A DNA stretch of 64,000 nucleotides. It comes from Ooceraea biroi. Taxonomy: Eukaryota; Arthropoda; Insecta; Hymenoptera; Formicidae. Shown in pieces: positions 11,202 to 23,530 of this stretch; position 1 is the first letter of the stretch; every line of letters starts with the position of its first letter. The stretch spans positions 10,089,838 to 10,153,837 of the forward strand of contig NC_039516.1 in NCBI RefSeq assembly GCF_003672135.1, given 5' to 3'. Both the position numbers and the translations under genes were made by a program. Under the pieces are notes generated by a model. The model was not told the DNA's origin. It did no database searches and was given only the letters and a program-made list of their open reading frames with translations.

Positions 11202-14200
11202 ACCAAGAGGAGAGTCGTGTCTAGCCAGGGACAAGGTGAACCGTTAAGCGGAGTTAGTCAATCCGGACTCGAGCTAAATTGCGACAGCCTCATTAACGGC
11301 ATGCCGAAATTGACGGTGTGGACTTACGCCTCTCTTGTTTCTCGAAACAATAATCGCCGTTGGTATCCTCTAAATGATGATCTAACGGAGCACACTTTAA
11401 CACGTACCTCGAGACACTCGTGTCCTTCAGTGAGCCATAATTCGTGTAAAATCGACTATCGCAATCGGAGAAAGACACAAAAAGTTAATCAAGTTTTTCC
11501 CACAGGAAACGCTCATTAACACGCAGCACGCCGCAATTTACGATCGAATTTCACAAATGCGAGTGAACAAAGGTAAATCGTAGGCAAATCGATGGTATCG
11601 ATTACCCATCATTCCGGTAATGTGTAAATATTAATTATTAAATTATTAATATGTAGATACTCTAATTAGTAAATTGTCGGCAAATTGTGTACAAATATTA
11701 ATTATCAAAGATGCCGCGTTTATCGGGAAATAATATTCTACCGGAAGAGGGTGCTATAATGGCTGATATTTGACGTTTCCTCGATACCTGACGACTGACA
11801 GCGGCAGTTCTGATACCTGAAAAATTCCAAGTGCAACGTAAACATTTCTCTTGCGGTGGTCGACGCGAAAAAGGCGTCGGTACCATCGGAGCAAATCCAC
11901 GGGAAATCGTCGGCATTCAGAATTCGCTCGCATTTAACAGTCGGATTATAACCGCAGCCTATTATTATTCATAACGTATTATGACGATTCCATTGTGCCT
12001 ATACCGCGGCGTTTTACGATGAGCGGATCGCCGCGCGTATTGCTGCGGGTATTATTATGTAAAGCATCGCGATGCAGCTTAACACGCTACGGACGCGCTG
12101 TATCAACATCGCGCGGAGAAGCTTTAAGTGCTTCCCTCGCGCGCCCTTAAAAGCTCTACCCTTCTCTCTCCATCTCTCCGCTCGTCTCTCTTCCTCTCTG
12201 CTTCACTGGTTACATCGAACATATTGTACGCTTCTATAAAACGTCGTTTTCGGACTTTTTCAACGGCCCCGTTATGTAAACGGGGACAGAAAAATGGTGA
12301 TGTATGTACGTGCATGTGTCGGCGTGTGCGTTGCGCGGAGCCGTTTTCTCGGGACACGTAAAATAGAATCGTGTATCGGAGGCAATCAATTTGTGGGAAC
12401 GCTCGGCCCTCGGAATTACCGTGTGCTCTCTAAATAATTCGCGAGCGCGCCGATTCGCCCTGGACTGTCGGGGCCGCCGAGAACAACAATCGTCGAATCC
12501 ATTAACAAAATTCCCGGCAAAGTCGTTGCGAATAGGCTCGATGAATTCTTAAGGCCCGTCCAGCGGCGGAAACTGGTCAATCCGCCCCCTGTAATCTCTC
12601 TTTCCTCCCTTGAGCGATGCGCGATCAATTCGTGATCGATGCAACGAGATGTTGCGTACGCGTTTTCAAAGTTGCGTGCGCGGGCACACGAGGGAACAAT
12701 AATTGACAGAATAAATTGCAACGCACGCGCGCATTAACTGATCCCTGAAAATTCGCGATATTTTCTTTCCTCGTATCGTAACGCGTAATTATGTAATTGC
12801 ATTTATCCGGATTATTTAATATTATCGCGGTGTACAATTGCACCCTTATTCGGAACGCGTATCTCCAATTATTCTAATTGTTTTAATCATCATTATTCAC
12901 CGCTACCGGCAATTCGCGGCGGCTATTTTTGTGAAATTGTCTTTCTAAAATATTTTTATATAAATGAACATCGTAATGTATCATAAATGAAAATGCGTGA
13001 CTACTACATATACATTTCATGCATATACGGCATACATTGGTACTGCAATACCACTCGTATGTGTTAAGCACATTTGCAAAAAGAGGGAAAGAGAGAGAGG
13101 AGAGCATAAGTTGAAAGATGTACCTTTTCAAGCGGGCGTTTGCTGCGTGCGTCAAAGCAACAAAGCACCCATTCGAGCGCGGAAATTTTCTCTTTGTACA
13201 ATAATCCGTACATCCGCGCCTTTTATGTTTACCGCCAGGCAGTAATGAAAGCGACTAATAAAACATCGCTAATAAACTGTGTCGAGTGAGTACGCGTCGA
13301 GACGGAGAACGCTGGAGAACGGCGGGAAATGTCTCTCCCATATCGGCGCCGCGCTTTTGTGTAACGCACACGTCAAGGAGTATCGCGCGTTTCAGCGTTA
13401 CGGTAAACTCGCGTCGTTAAGACTGCATTTACACATTCTCTACGCACCGGCAAGTAACGAGTCTTGCCGGGGCGACGCGTGATTTTCCGCCGTTGTTCCG
13501 CGCGCGATCAACCGTTCTCCAAATTAACAGAGTGAGAGAGCGCGCGATTGCGTCATTCCCTTTTTTTACTTCACTCGACGTGATTTAATTAGCGGCGAAT
13601 CATCGTGCGATCAATTATGGGAATATCATACCGCGGAGCTTTGACCCGCGAGATGTAAATTCGCCACGCTTTACGCTAATGTTATCCGACCGAAAATGTT
13701 AGGGAAGCTCCACTCCGCTCGTTCGCCGAGTCCGCGGTTTCAAAATGCCGATCGCACTGAGCACGAATGATTTGATGACTCGTCGGTTTACCACCTTGTT
13801 AGGGACCAGCGAATGAGAGGTGCGCTCCACCTCGAATCCCATCCGCCGCCGTTCGCATCATGCCAGTAAATCTCGCCGGGGTTTATGCCCTACGTAGCGG
13901 AAGTGGATCTTAATTCTGACAAGCGAGAGCTTGATATCGAGATATCGCGTGTTGTTAATTGCGGTGTAATAATTTTTAGCGACAACGCGGCGATATCGCA
14001 ATATATATGCGATACGCAAAGTACACTTCAAAGTGTCCTCGCGCAGGAGGATGAAATTTAATTCGCGCGAACGTTAAGTGGTACGGTTTTTGCATCGTGG
14101 CTGTTTCGAGGAGAGGAAGCGTCCTTTTTAAACGATGCACTTTTGCAAGGCGACGTCGATAAATATCGTGGCCGCGGGCACGGATGGGAGAATATTTTGC

Positions 14201-15402
14201 GGGGGGTGCGGACGAGCGGGTGAGTTAAAATCGCCACCGGCCGGTGGATGTTATCGATAGTACGCGTTCACCGGCACGGTCCGCGCATCGTACAAACTGA
14301 TAATTGCCCGGTAAATTGCGCCCGACGAAAGCGTAACGCGTCGCTCGCCCTATCTGCCCGCCCCGCTCCACCCGCCCGCCCCGTCGTTGTCGTGAATATT
14401 TAATCGATATTAAATTTATATTACATTTCGATAACAATTCCCGCGGCGTCGCGTCGGGCCGCCGGCCGACATAATTATTTTACAGTGATCGCCGATACGA
14501 ACAACCGGACAACCACGAATATCTCGATGCGATGCGATGAATTTCGTCCTCCCTCAACCTCTCCGCTCTGTTTCTCTTCCCTCTTTTCGTGATCGACATG
14601 CACCGATGCAGTTTGTTGAGTGTATCGCGTTACTTGTTTAGCAAACTACGCCGAAGAGGGCTGTCTTTGCTCCGTACGATGGCAAAGTACGATGTTTATT
14701 TCGAGCGTGTTTTAACGAGACATCGATCGTGAAGAAGAAGTATAAAAAAAATATTCCATTCCCTCGATATCGACGTATCGGCGAGAGAGGCGGTATTTTC
14801 TGGACGCGCCTGCTCGTTGACGTTTCCACCTGATTCGGCACGCGAGATTTCGCGTTCCTCCAAAGTGCGCGCGCGTGAAGTGATGCGCGCGTATCTCTCC
14901 GAGCATCTGCTCGAGGCGGAGAAAATTGCGTCTATAATTTAATTAATAATTTCATTCGATTTTTCGCCCGTTCGTTCGAAAACGCAGGTGCAGCACTTTC
15001 TCCGCGCCTCGTCGTTGCCACGTACATTTTTGACATCATCAGCATTTTTCTCATAATTCGAAGGTGAATACAAAAGCGACGATTAGTGCGATATGCGCGA
15101 CACTGCTTTAAAATCCCATTCCAAGCGGACGGCTCGTTGAAACGCGGTATCGCAAATCGATCGCATTGGCTCATTCCCCGATGCCGATCTCGCATCTCCG
15201 TAAATCGCTCGAATTACTCGTGTTCCCGTGAAAAGCTATCGGCGCCGCAAATGAAACGTACGCGAGCGCGCGCGATGATTGCGCTACATATTGCGCAGTA
15301 ATTACGATTCATTAATGATAATTCGCAGCGGAAGAGTATCTCGCGCTCTCGCGGACCATGTCGGCTGGCCGGCTGATGCACGGCCGTAACATTTCCTGTC
15401 GG

Positions 15403-15452
15403 ACATACGCACGCATGCACGCCCACATACGCGTGCGCGCGGTATTTTGCAA
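15403..15452. repeat. Alternating purine-pyrimidine tract (ACGC/ATGC type)
   Basis: Mostly alternating CA, CG and TG steps over about 50 bp. This is Z-DNA-prone sequence of a kind that recurs at 15903, 23435, 32944, 35281 and 41729. Confidence 0.55.
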
Positions 15453-15902
15453 AATCGTCACGTCGGAAATGTTTCACCGCGTACGAAGGAATGCGCCGGA
15501 AAGCGCGTACGTTTCCGGGATACTTCCCTCGCGAGTGCGTGAAACGCTCGTCGCAAGCGACGCAAGTGATCGGGGCGAGGAGGGGAAGCGGGCGAGGCAG
15601 CTTGGAAACGCAATTAAGGGCGGAATCAAGTCCGATCGCGCGAGCATTAATTATTGACGAAGATCAATGGCCGGCTGCCGCGATGATACGTTAATGAGAA
15701 TCGATGACAAATTATGACGTCGCGCTCGACGTTAACCCTCCCCGGCTCCCAGATGCCGTGACACTGTATTACCATAATACACCGTAATATCGCTAATTGC
15801 AATTTTCCGCTCGCACGCGGAATGCCGCGGCAATTTTTTAATGCATTCCTCCGCTCGATTCCGCGCTAGATCGCGTCGCCCGATCCCTGCGTGGTGAGTA
15901 TT

Positions 15903-15950
15903 CATATGTACGCGCGCGTATACGTATGTATGTGTCATATATACAATATA
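15903..15950. repeat. Alternating purine-pyrimidine tract (TACGCG/TATG type)
   Basis: The segment alternates TA, CG, TG and CA steps, including a short CGCGCG core, and passes into a TATA-rich end. Confidence 0.55.
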
Positions 15951-18140
15951 ACGTTAATTCTCTGGCAATAATGCAGAAACTGTATCTGTTAACGTTTTTA
16001 CCGGCGATTATGCATGCCGATAACAGCACGCCGACAATTCGGCGACATCGTCCGGGCGTTAAATTACAATCGCCGTCGATGCGCTCGCGCTCGTGCGAGC
16101 CCGGCAAAACGAGCTTTTCGGTGTTAATACATATACACGCCCGCGATTACGATCTACGATAACGTCATGCATCTTTAACATACTCGCCATCGATATGTAC
16201 GCGTGAGCAACGATAATTACGCCGCGGGGTCACGAGTGCGAAATTCGTATCAGCTATGCGCTCCATTAAATTCCGCCGAACGCGTATTAACGACTGCTTT
16301 GGCGGGGGCCGGGCTTTTTCCCGTGAGCCGCGTGGGAAAATCGTGTCGTACTATCGCGACATATTTTTGCAGCTGCGCTTTTATTTATTATTTACCGCGG
16401 CCGTGTATCGTAATGCGGCACGACGAGCGACGTTGCATTAAAGCCGATACCGCCCTTGCACGACGCGCACGCGCCGGAACTGATGCGGACGGACTGCTAT
16501 TTTTTCATCATCATCGACTCTTTCAGGCGGGAAACGCGCATCCCGCGTCCCCTTCCGTCTGACTTATCGCTCCTTTATCGGAAAAATCAGGCGCGAGAGC
16601 GCGGGAAACGCCGCGAAAAATGAAGAAGACACGCCTTCCGTGGCGCTTATTTATTTTCCTCGAGCACGCTTGATCTGCATCGCCAGAAGGGATGCTAGAC
16701 GTTCGTTCTCTGGTCTTCGATTTTAATTAATCGATTATTGTATCTTGAATATTGATGCGGCGATCGAAGTGTCATGAGAAAGAGTAAAGCGCGCATGATT
16801 AATAAAAGCGAGATTAAATTGCTGACGTCATTTCCGTGCTGCATTAAACGACATCGACATGGATTTTCGAGAAGTAGCGTACTGCCTCCGTCTTTCAGCC
16901 GGCGCAATACTTATCGGGAATAAAGAAAGGCTTGGGAGATGTCGTTAACGATAAAATCTGGACGCGGCAAGTGGGTCGTGGCACGAAAATTACACGTCGC
17001 GGATGTCACGAGAGGCTCGATTTCAACTGTTTGCGCCGCGACGTATCGCTCCGGCCATAGTGCATAGAATGAAATTAACGTTGTTACAAGATCAAACACA
17101 CGGCTCGTGGAGCGGAAATGCATCATGGTGTACGTATGTGTATACGTCGCAGTCGCATGTAGCGAGGGGTTAAACGCCGCACCCCCTTCTTGCGTTTTCC
17201 GCAGTAACTCGATCCGTCCAGTTAGTGCTGGCTACAGACACTTTGGGGCCCCTCCGCGTGCAATATGCACGAGACACGCAAAGATATGCATCTGAACACG
17301 TGCAAAGCGTCAAAGATAATTGCTCAAGTATCTTGATGCTTCTCGCGTTTGCGCGAGATGAAATTCTCAATCGCGCAGCGGGTACGAGTCGCGAAATGAA
17401 TTTTCGAGTGAATCCTTTGAGCGACGAGGAGTCAGGGGGCTCCCTCGGTTCCCATGTGGAACACCGGTCCTGCCGGTGCAGTCGATGAAACAGTGGTCGA
17501 TTGTTCGCTCGCTAATAGCTGTATTATCGCCGATAGTTATCGCGGGGGCGCGTTTGCGCGCGGCGTATTGCGCGCACGTATGTGATAACGATAACAATCG
17601 GCCGTACTGTAGTCGCGGACGATTAAAAAGCGCATTACAGACCGGCGTAATTGCCCGGAGGAGTGTTATGACGATTTCATTACCGCGAAATCCTCGTCGC
17701 GCGCCGAGTTATGTACGCGTCCGCTCGCGTACGCGCGATGTCCGCGTGCGAGCCTTTTATCCGCGCTGCGTAAAACAACGCGTGTACAGCGCGGTACGTT
17801 AATAGCGTACGCGCTGCGGAATTCCCGTACCCTTCCTCCGCAGACAGGGGTTGCCGCCACCCTTCCTCCTCCTCCTCCCCCTCTTCCTCCTGGTTAGGGA
17901 TGGACTGGGCGAATATGTTCATGCCACGTTGTAGGAACCAAATGGACAAAACCGGAGCAAACGGGAACATGGAAAATTATTTCAACGTCCTGGCGTCCTG
18001 GATGGTGGACGAGAATGCGCGTGGCCGTAAAAATAGCACCCCCTAATTAGCGGAACTGTAATTTGCGGGGCTGAAAAATATTTGTAGTGCCGCGGACGCG
18101 AAAGTTTGCTGGATTTCTCTCTCTTCCTCTGTCTTGTTTT

Positions 18141-18160
18141 CTCTCTCTCTCTCTCTCTCT
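18141..18160 (+). repeat. (CT)10 microsatellite
   Basis: Ten uninterrupted CT units lie within a longer pyrimidine-rich tract from about 18115 to 18185. Confidence 0.85.
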
Positions 18161-20520
18161 TTTCCTTTTTCCTTCCTTTTGTTTTCTCGCCGAGGGAACA
18201 TCGGCGCCAGATTCGTCAAGAAGAGCTTGTACGACTTTCGACGTAACTTGTACAGTTTTGCGTGTACAAGACAGAATAGGCACGGTGGAACGGTGAAACG
18301 CGCGGGACGGAGGGATGGGTAATAACCGCGCCGTAGGCTATGGAGGACGCGAGGAGGGACGGAGGGATGATAACTGCAGCGGTGCCCATTAACGCGCTCC
18401 ATTGTACGAACGTTATGCACGCACGTACGTGTCCGCGCTTTCGCTAAACAGCCGAGCTTGCGAGTGAGTGAGCAAGTGAGCGAGCGAGCGAGCAGACGGC
18501 ACTGTATTTCCAACGATAATTAATTTCGCCATTCTTGGCGGACGAGTGAACCGCCGTCGACGCTCCGATTCGCCATGGTCGCCAGGTCGTCGTCATTGCT
18601 TTAATTCGCCCGCAATTTTCGCCCGTTATGTCGACGATACGACAAAATCGCGTTTGCAAACGTTGCCCGCTCGCTTTTCCTCTTTTTCCGCAGGCCCGCG
18701 CTTTCCGCTCTATCTCTGTCCAGAGAGGGAACGTGCGTAAAAACTCGCTGCCACCCCCGGAAAGGGAACAAAAAGGGCGAAACGCACAAATGTATCGCGC
18801 GCCGGAAGGTTTTTGTATTATGTGTTAGTTTTGTAGTCGCGTGGTGACGTCCGTGCCGACGTAATTCAGACATATCGTCTCGCGGCGCGGGATACCGCGA
18901 ATATTTTTACGTCAGTTTAGCGCGCGTTAATTCGCCACGACGAAACGCCGGGACAGCCCGCGCGAGGCCACAGACGCGTCCACTCCCAATGTTGAATTCC
19001 ACCCGGACCACACGGCGCCCTGCAACACGACGGCGGGATAATATACGCGTGTGCGAGGGGAGCGACGGATAAATATAATAAAATTAACAGCCTTATAGCC
19101 GCGAACTGTAATTTACTTATAATTATGTTTAACGTGAATTCTCTCCTAATGCGCATGGTAAATTCGACAACATAATTTCAACATTTTCGTTTTCTATTCA
19201 CGTTTGCCAGTAATTTAACCGCGTTTGTCTTTAATCCTGGCCGGAATAATTTATCGCGTTTACAGCGGCTGATGTATCGGCCGCTCGTGAGCTCGTCGCC
19301 GAGTTTCCTCCCGCATCCCAGTGGATGAAACCACCATCCACCCTTCACGACAAACTACGACGTTCATAGTTTATTCATCGCGATTAGCGACTGTCTGTCC
19401 ACCTTTCTAGATCGCGACCGCAGCCGCGGCGTATGTAAGGAATGAAAATCTAATGAACCACATGTGTGGCTAACTGACCGTTAACGTGACCGGCCGTCGT
19501 CCTCGCCTGCCCTTCCATCCTCTGCCTCGGTCGTACTTTTGCTCACACGGGAATGACCGTTCGTCGGGCGGACGTAAAACTTTCCGGCTGTTTGGTGGTT
19601 GGCACGGAATTGAAAGTGATCGTCGATTGGCGTGGGAGCCGACCGGTAGCGGCGGCAGCTGCGACCGCTCTTGTTCACGTATAAAGATCTTCGGCGGCGG
19701 GGAATAAAATTTCGCGTTAATACCGCACGACGAAAGTTGGAGAAGCGATTCCGCTCGCGCGACACGTTTCCCCAAAGTTCCGGGGGACATTAAATGTCAT
19801 CCCGACGTGGGCGAAGTGGATTCTCTCTGGATATCGTTTCGTACAGATACGTTTTTATCGCCGGGGATTTTATTCCCGGGAGGATCGGCTTCCGATAAGG
19901 CTGTAAAAATCCCCGGCCGGAGATCGCACCCGCGCGCCAGTACTTTGGATTTTTTCTCTTCCGTCAGTCGCTGTCGTCGCGAGGGTTGTCGTGGGGCTTC
20001 GCTGTCGGGAAGTCGTCACCGAGGAGGAACCACGACAAACGCAATTTAAATGGTTACCCGAATACTCGGAATACTTGAGCAAGGCGCGCGAGTGTACTCA
20101 AAATTATATTTGAACGTATTCCACGGGATTCTATATACACGTTGAGGAATATTTGAGGAGCGTTCTCGCGTTCTCTCAGCGCGAGATACTGGAAGCCGGC
20201 AGGATTCTCAAGTCAAGATCCCCGGGTTTCTTCCGCCGTTTACACAGAGTAATCCGGGCTGTGCCGAGCGGGCAGGGGAGCATCGCCGTTGTCGTCGTCG
20301 TCGCGCGCCACGGCGCCGCGACGCTGCGATACGTCGTGGATAACGACGTTATGGCTAGCAAATATTTTACCGTGGACCGCGCACACACATAATTCCGGAG
20401 GGCCGATTGCGATGTAATCTCGGCGTGGCGTACCCGGCAGCGATTCTGCGGAAGGCGCGAGCGGGTAATAAAGCTCGTGCCGGTACTCTTTCTCGGTATG
20501 CAAAGTAATGCGATGCGATG

Positions 20521-20556
20521 CATATATACATATATACATATACATATACAATATAC
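20521..20556 (+). repeat. TATACA-type microsatellite
   Basis: Imperfect repeats of ATATACA and TATACA occupy about 36 bp. Confidence 0.8.
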
Positions 20557-23138
20557 AGACAGCGCTAGGTACTCCCGAGGGGCAAGGGGGCGGCAGACGG
20601 CAGCCCCGATGGCGAAAATGGGGAGCTTTCGTGCACCCCCGGCGGGGTGGCGTCAGGGAGAACGAGCGAGCGAGCTACCGAACGAGCCGGAGCTCAGGGC
20701 GCCGGAGCGAATTTATCGCGTTATTATTGTTATTCTTGTTATCGATTATCCTCGTACAATAAGCGCCGCTCCGTGGCTATGTATACACCCGCCGGCACAC
20801 CGTGTCTATGTTACCGCGTAATGTAGTGTACGCGATATCGTATACCGTGCGCCACAGCGCGAGCTGGGGCGCGACGTGTGTCGTATGGAAATGGAGGAAA
20901 CCCCGTGGAGCACGCCAAGGGTTGCGCGTGTACGCTCTCGCACGCTCGGATACGCGCGACGGATACGGAGAAAAATGAAGCGCGGGATAAATAAGGGTCT
21001 AATTAAGGGAGGGACTCATTGACGCGCGGGGATTATTCGTTTGCACGAAGAGAACTCGTACGTCCGAGAAGTACGGAACAAAGAGTCGGAAGAGGGAGGA
21101 AAACGAGAGATCGAGAAACGGCGTTATTCAGTAAAAATTGATTAAGTGAGTAAGCAAAGAAATTATAGACCCGCATACATGCGCGCGTGCCAATCATTTG
21201 ATTCGTTTCTCTTGAAAAGGACCTCGCGGGTTCGCTAACGGTCGAGGACCTGAAGCACGGTAAATGAAATTAAAACTGAAACGTGGCGTAAAACAAAGAT
21301 TCAAGGAGAGACGAGATTAAAGAACGAGAAATTTGCAATGAAAGGATAAAGGAGCGACGATGAAGAGAGCGAGCGGGAGAGGGAAGGGTGAGCTAATTAC
21401 GCAGGGGTGTTATTATCGGCGCTAATTCTGAGATGTGTTCTTCGCGTCATCTTAATTTCGTTCTTACGGTATTACGAAAGAGGGAGAGTGGCGGAAAGAG
21501 AGAGGATACCCGGAGACGCGTCCCCTTGTAACATCCCCCTCAGGTTCGTTGTGTAAGGGCGCGGCTTCGTAATCTCTTGCATCCGCGCGGGGAAAATGCT
21601 CTCTCCTCTATTTTCCCGCCAACGGAATTTTTCCAACGTTACTCCGGCGGATGGCGGATTACACGGCGGGCTTGTGTTCCATTCCTTTTACGTTTCCCTT
21701 TTTCGTTATTACTGTGAATCGCGTGCGTTTCCGCGCCGAAGAGAGAGGACTGAAAGGGCCGGGCCGCGTACAGAATGTCCCGGAGCGCCGATATTTCACG
21801 TACACGCTCGTTAGCCGACGTGCACCGTAACTTCTCCAATTTTAATGTTGATCAATCGCGTTTTAATGATAATCGGGTCCCAGCACGAATTGCTACTTCG
21901 GAAAAATGAAGTCCGCTTCAAGATTGAACGGCAGTTTTATTCGAGGATTTTTCTCTCATTTATTCCTGGATAAAAGGACAATTTTTTTGCTCGTCGCAGG
22001 AGCTCGCTCCCCGTGAGACACCCTGTGGATCGGTGTTCCACGCGCCTTTACGGTCGCGATAGACTTTTTGCGTGGCGGCCAGTAATTTGTCGCTACGGCC
22101 GTGCGCGCAGTGGCGTGACCGGAGCCCAAATTCGAGATTGAAGGGCTCGCGGGAGAAAAATGGGGGTCGCGATAAGGCTGCTGTGCGCCCTCGAATTTTC
22201 CTTTTTCTCCATTTTTCCCCTCTCTCATGGCGATACGCGCTCCGCAGTTGCTCTTTCATTACATATTCCGTGCCAATCGCGCGTCTCCAGATAATGCGGT
22301 ACATACGCACCAAAATGAGAGGAAGCTATGCGAGGTGGGGCGAGGGACATTAATTCAGGGTCTGATGTGACTTTAATCGCTCGTATGGTAAACGCCGGCG
22401 TAATATCGGCAATCGCGGATAACGCCGGGCACTCGATGAAAATTAATCGCGAGGCAGAAAGGAACGGGGGCGTACACCCCTTCGGTCACGGTCCGTAAAT
22501 CTTCCGCCCTTCGCTCGACCGCGCACTTTTATCACTTTTCCTACGGTTCGATTCGATGCATGAACCGCGCTGCCGGCTTGCTTCCGGGTGGACTGTAATT
22601 AAATCGCGTGTGGTCCACGCAATCGATATCCTCTTTTACGGAGGAATGGAACTTTTTAATAGAATATCGCCGTCGTTATGAATATCGTCTCGCACGTTGT
22701 ATATATCACTTGATATATTATTACTATTATCATTATTACGTGTTATTCCTGTTGCGCTACATCGCAAGAGTATCAGTGAGATTTCGCCGCAGCGTGACGG
22801 CCGGTGGTGATTAATTGCTCCTCCGTTTCTTCGGGAGCAACGGGAACGGAGCAAAAGGAGAATCAGCCGAATTACCGGTGGCGAGAAATTCTACCTTTCC
22901 TTCCCGTCGCATCGCGAGGAGAATTTCTCTCGTCGGGCCACGCCGCGCCACGCTCAATTTCCACGCACTCTATTCTTCCGTCCGACGGGTATCCCCAATT
23001 TTCCCCGACCGCCCCACGGGCCCACCCTTCACTTAACGCCACTTAAGAGAACGTTACGTCAGCGCGATCGTACCCGGCGATCGTTACTTCGCTGCGCCCT
23101 TACACGTCGTTGTTCCGATAGCGGAGATCTTTCGGTCC

Positions 23139-23142
<4 letters not shown>

Positions 23143-23180
<38 letters not shown>
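23143..23180 (+). repeat. (CT)19 microsatellite
   Basis: This is the longest pure dinucleotide run in the window, with 19 CT units (38 bp). In insects GAGA-type tracts can be bound by GAGA-factor-like proteins, but nothing here shows that this one is. Confidence 0.92.
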
Positions 23181-23183
<3 letters not shown>

Positions 23184-23434
23184 CTCGTCATTATTTCGCC
23201 ACAATACCGGTACCAGGAGCGGCCACGAGCGGCGGGAACGGAGGAGGATAACCTTTGTTACGCGTGAAATGGAAAACGGTCGGACGATTTTTCAACGTCG
23301 ATGCCCGGTCCGGTTCGGTTAGATCTCTACGCGGTGCCGCGCCTCGGCCAGGTGAACAGGGCTGACCTTATCGACGAGCGGTCCGATACGGATTTCCGGT
23401 ACGACACCCGGTACACGAACGAGCGGTGCGGGAA

Positions 23435-23530
23435 CGTTGCACGTATACGTATATAGGTACGTGTGCATGTATGCGGTTACGTATATATGCACGCGTGGAC
23501 GTACGCGCGTATACGTATTGTTGTGTACGC
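23435..23530. repeat. Long alternating purine-pyrimidine tract
   Basis: About 95 bp built mostly from ACGT, TATA, TGCA and GTAC tetramers in which purines and pyrimidines alternate. It is the longest Z-DNA-prone tract in the window. Confidence 0.6.

Larger units (their letters stand above)
10381..23142. other. Non-coding CpG-rich stretch, no gene seen
   Basis: No recognisable exon, RNA gene or transposon was found in about 12.8 kb. The region contains scattered simple repeats: (CG)n at 10684, GA/GATA at 11163, (CT)n at 18141 and TATACA at 20521. It also has alternating purine-pyrimidine tracts at 15403 and 15903. An AT-rich patch near 11620-11720 carries two copies of the motif AAATATTAATTAT about 70 bp apart. 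Confidence 0.55.
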
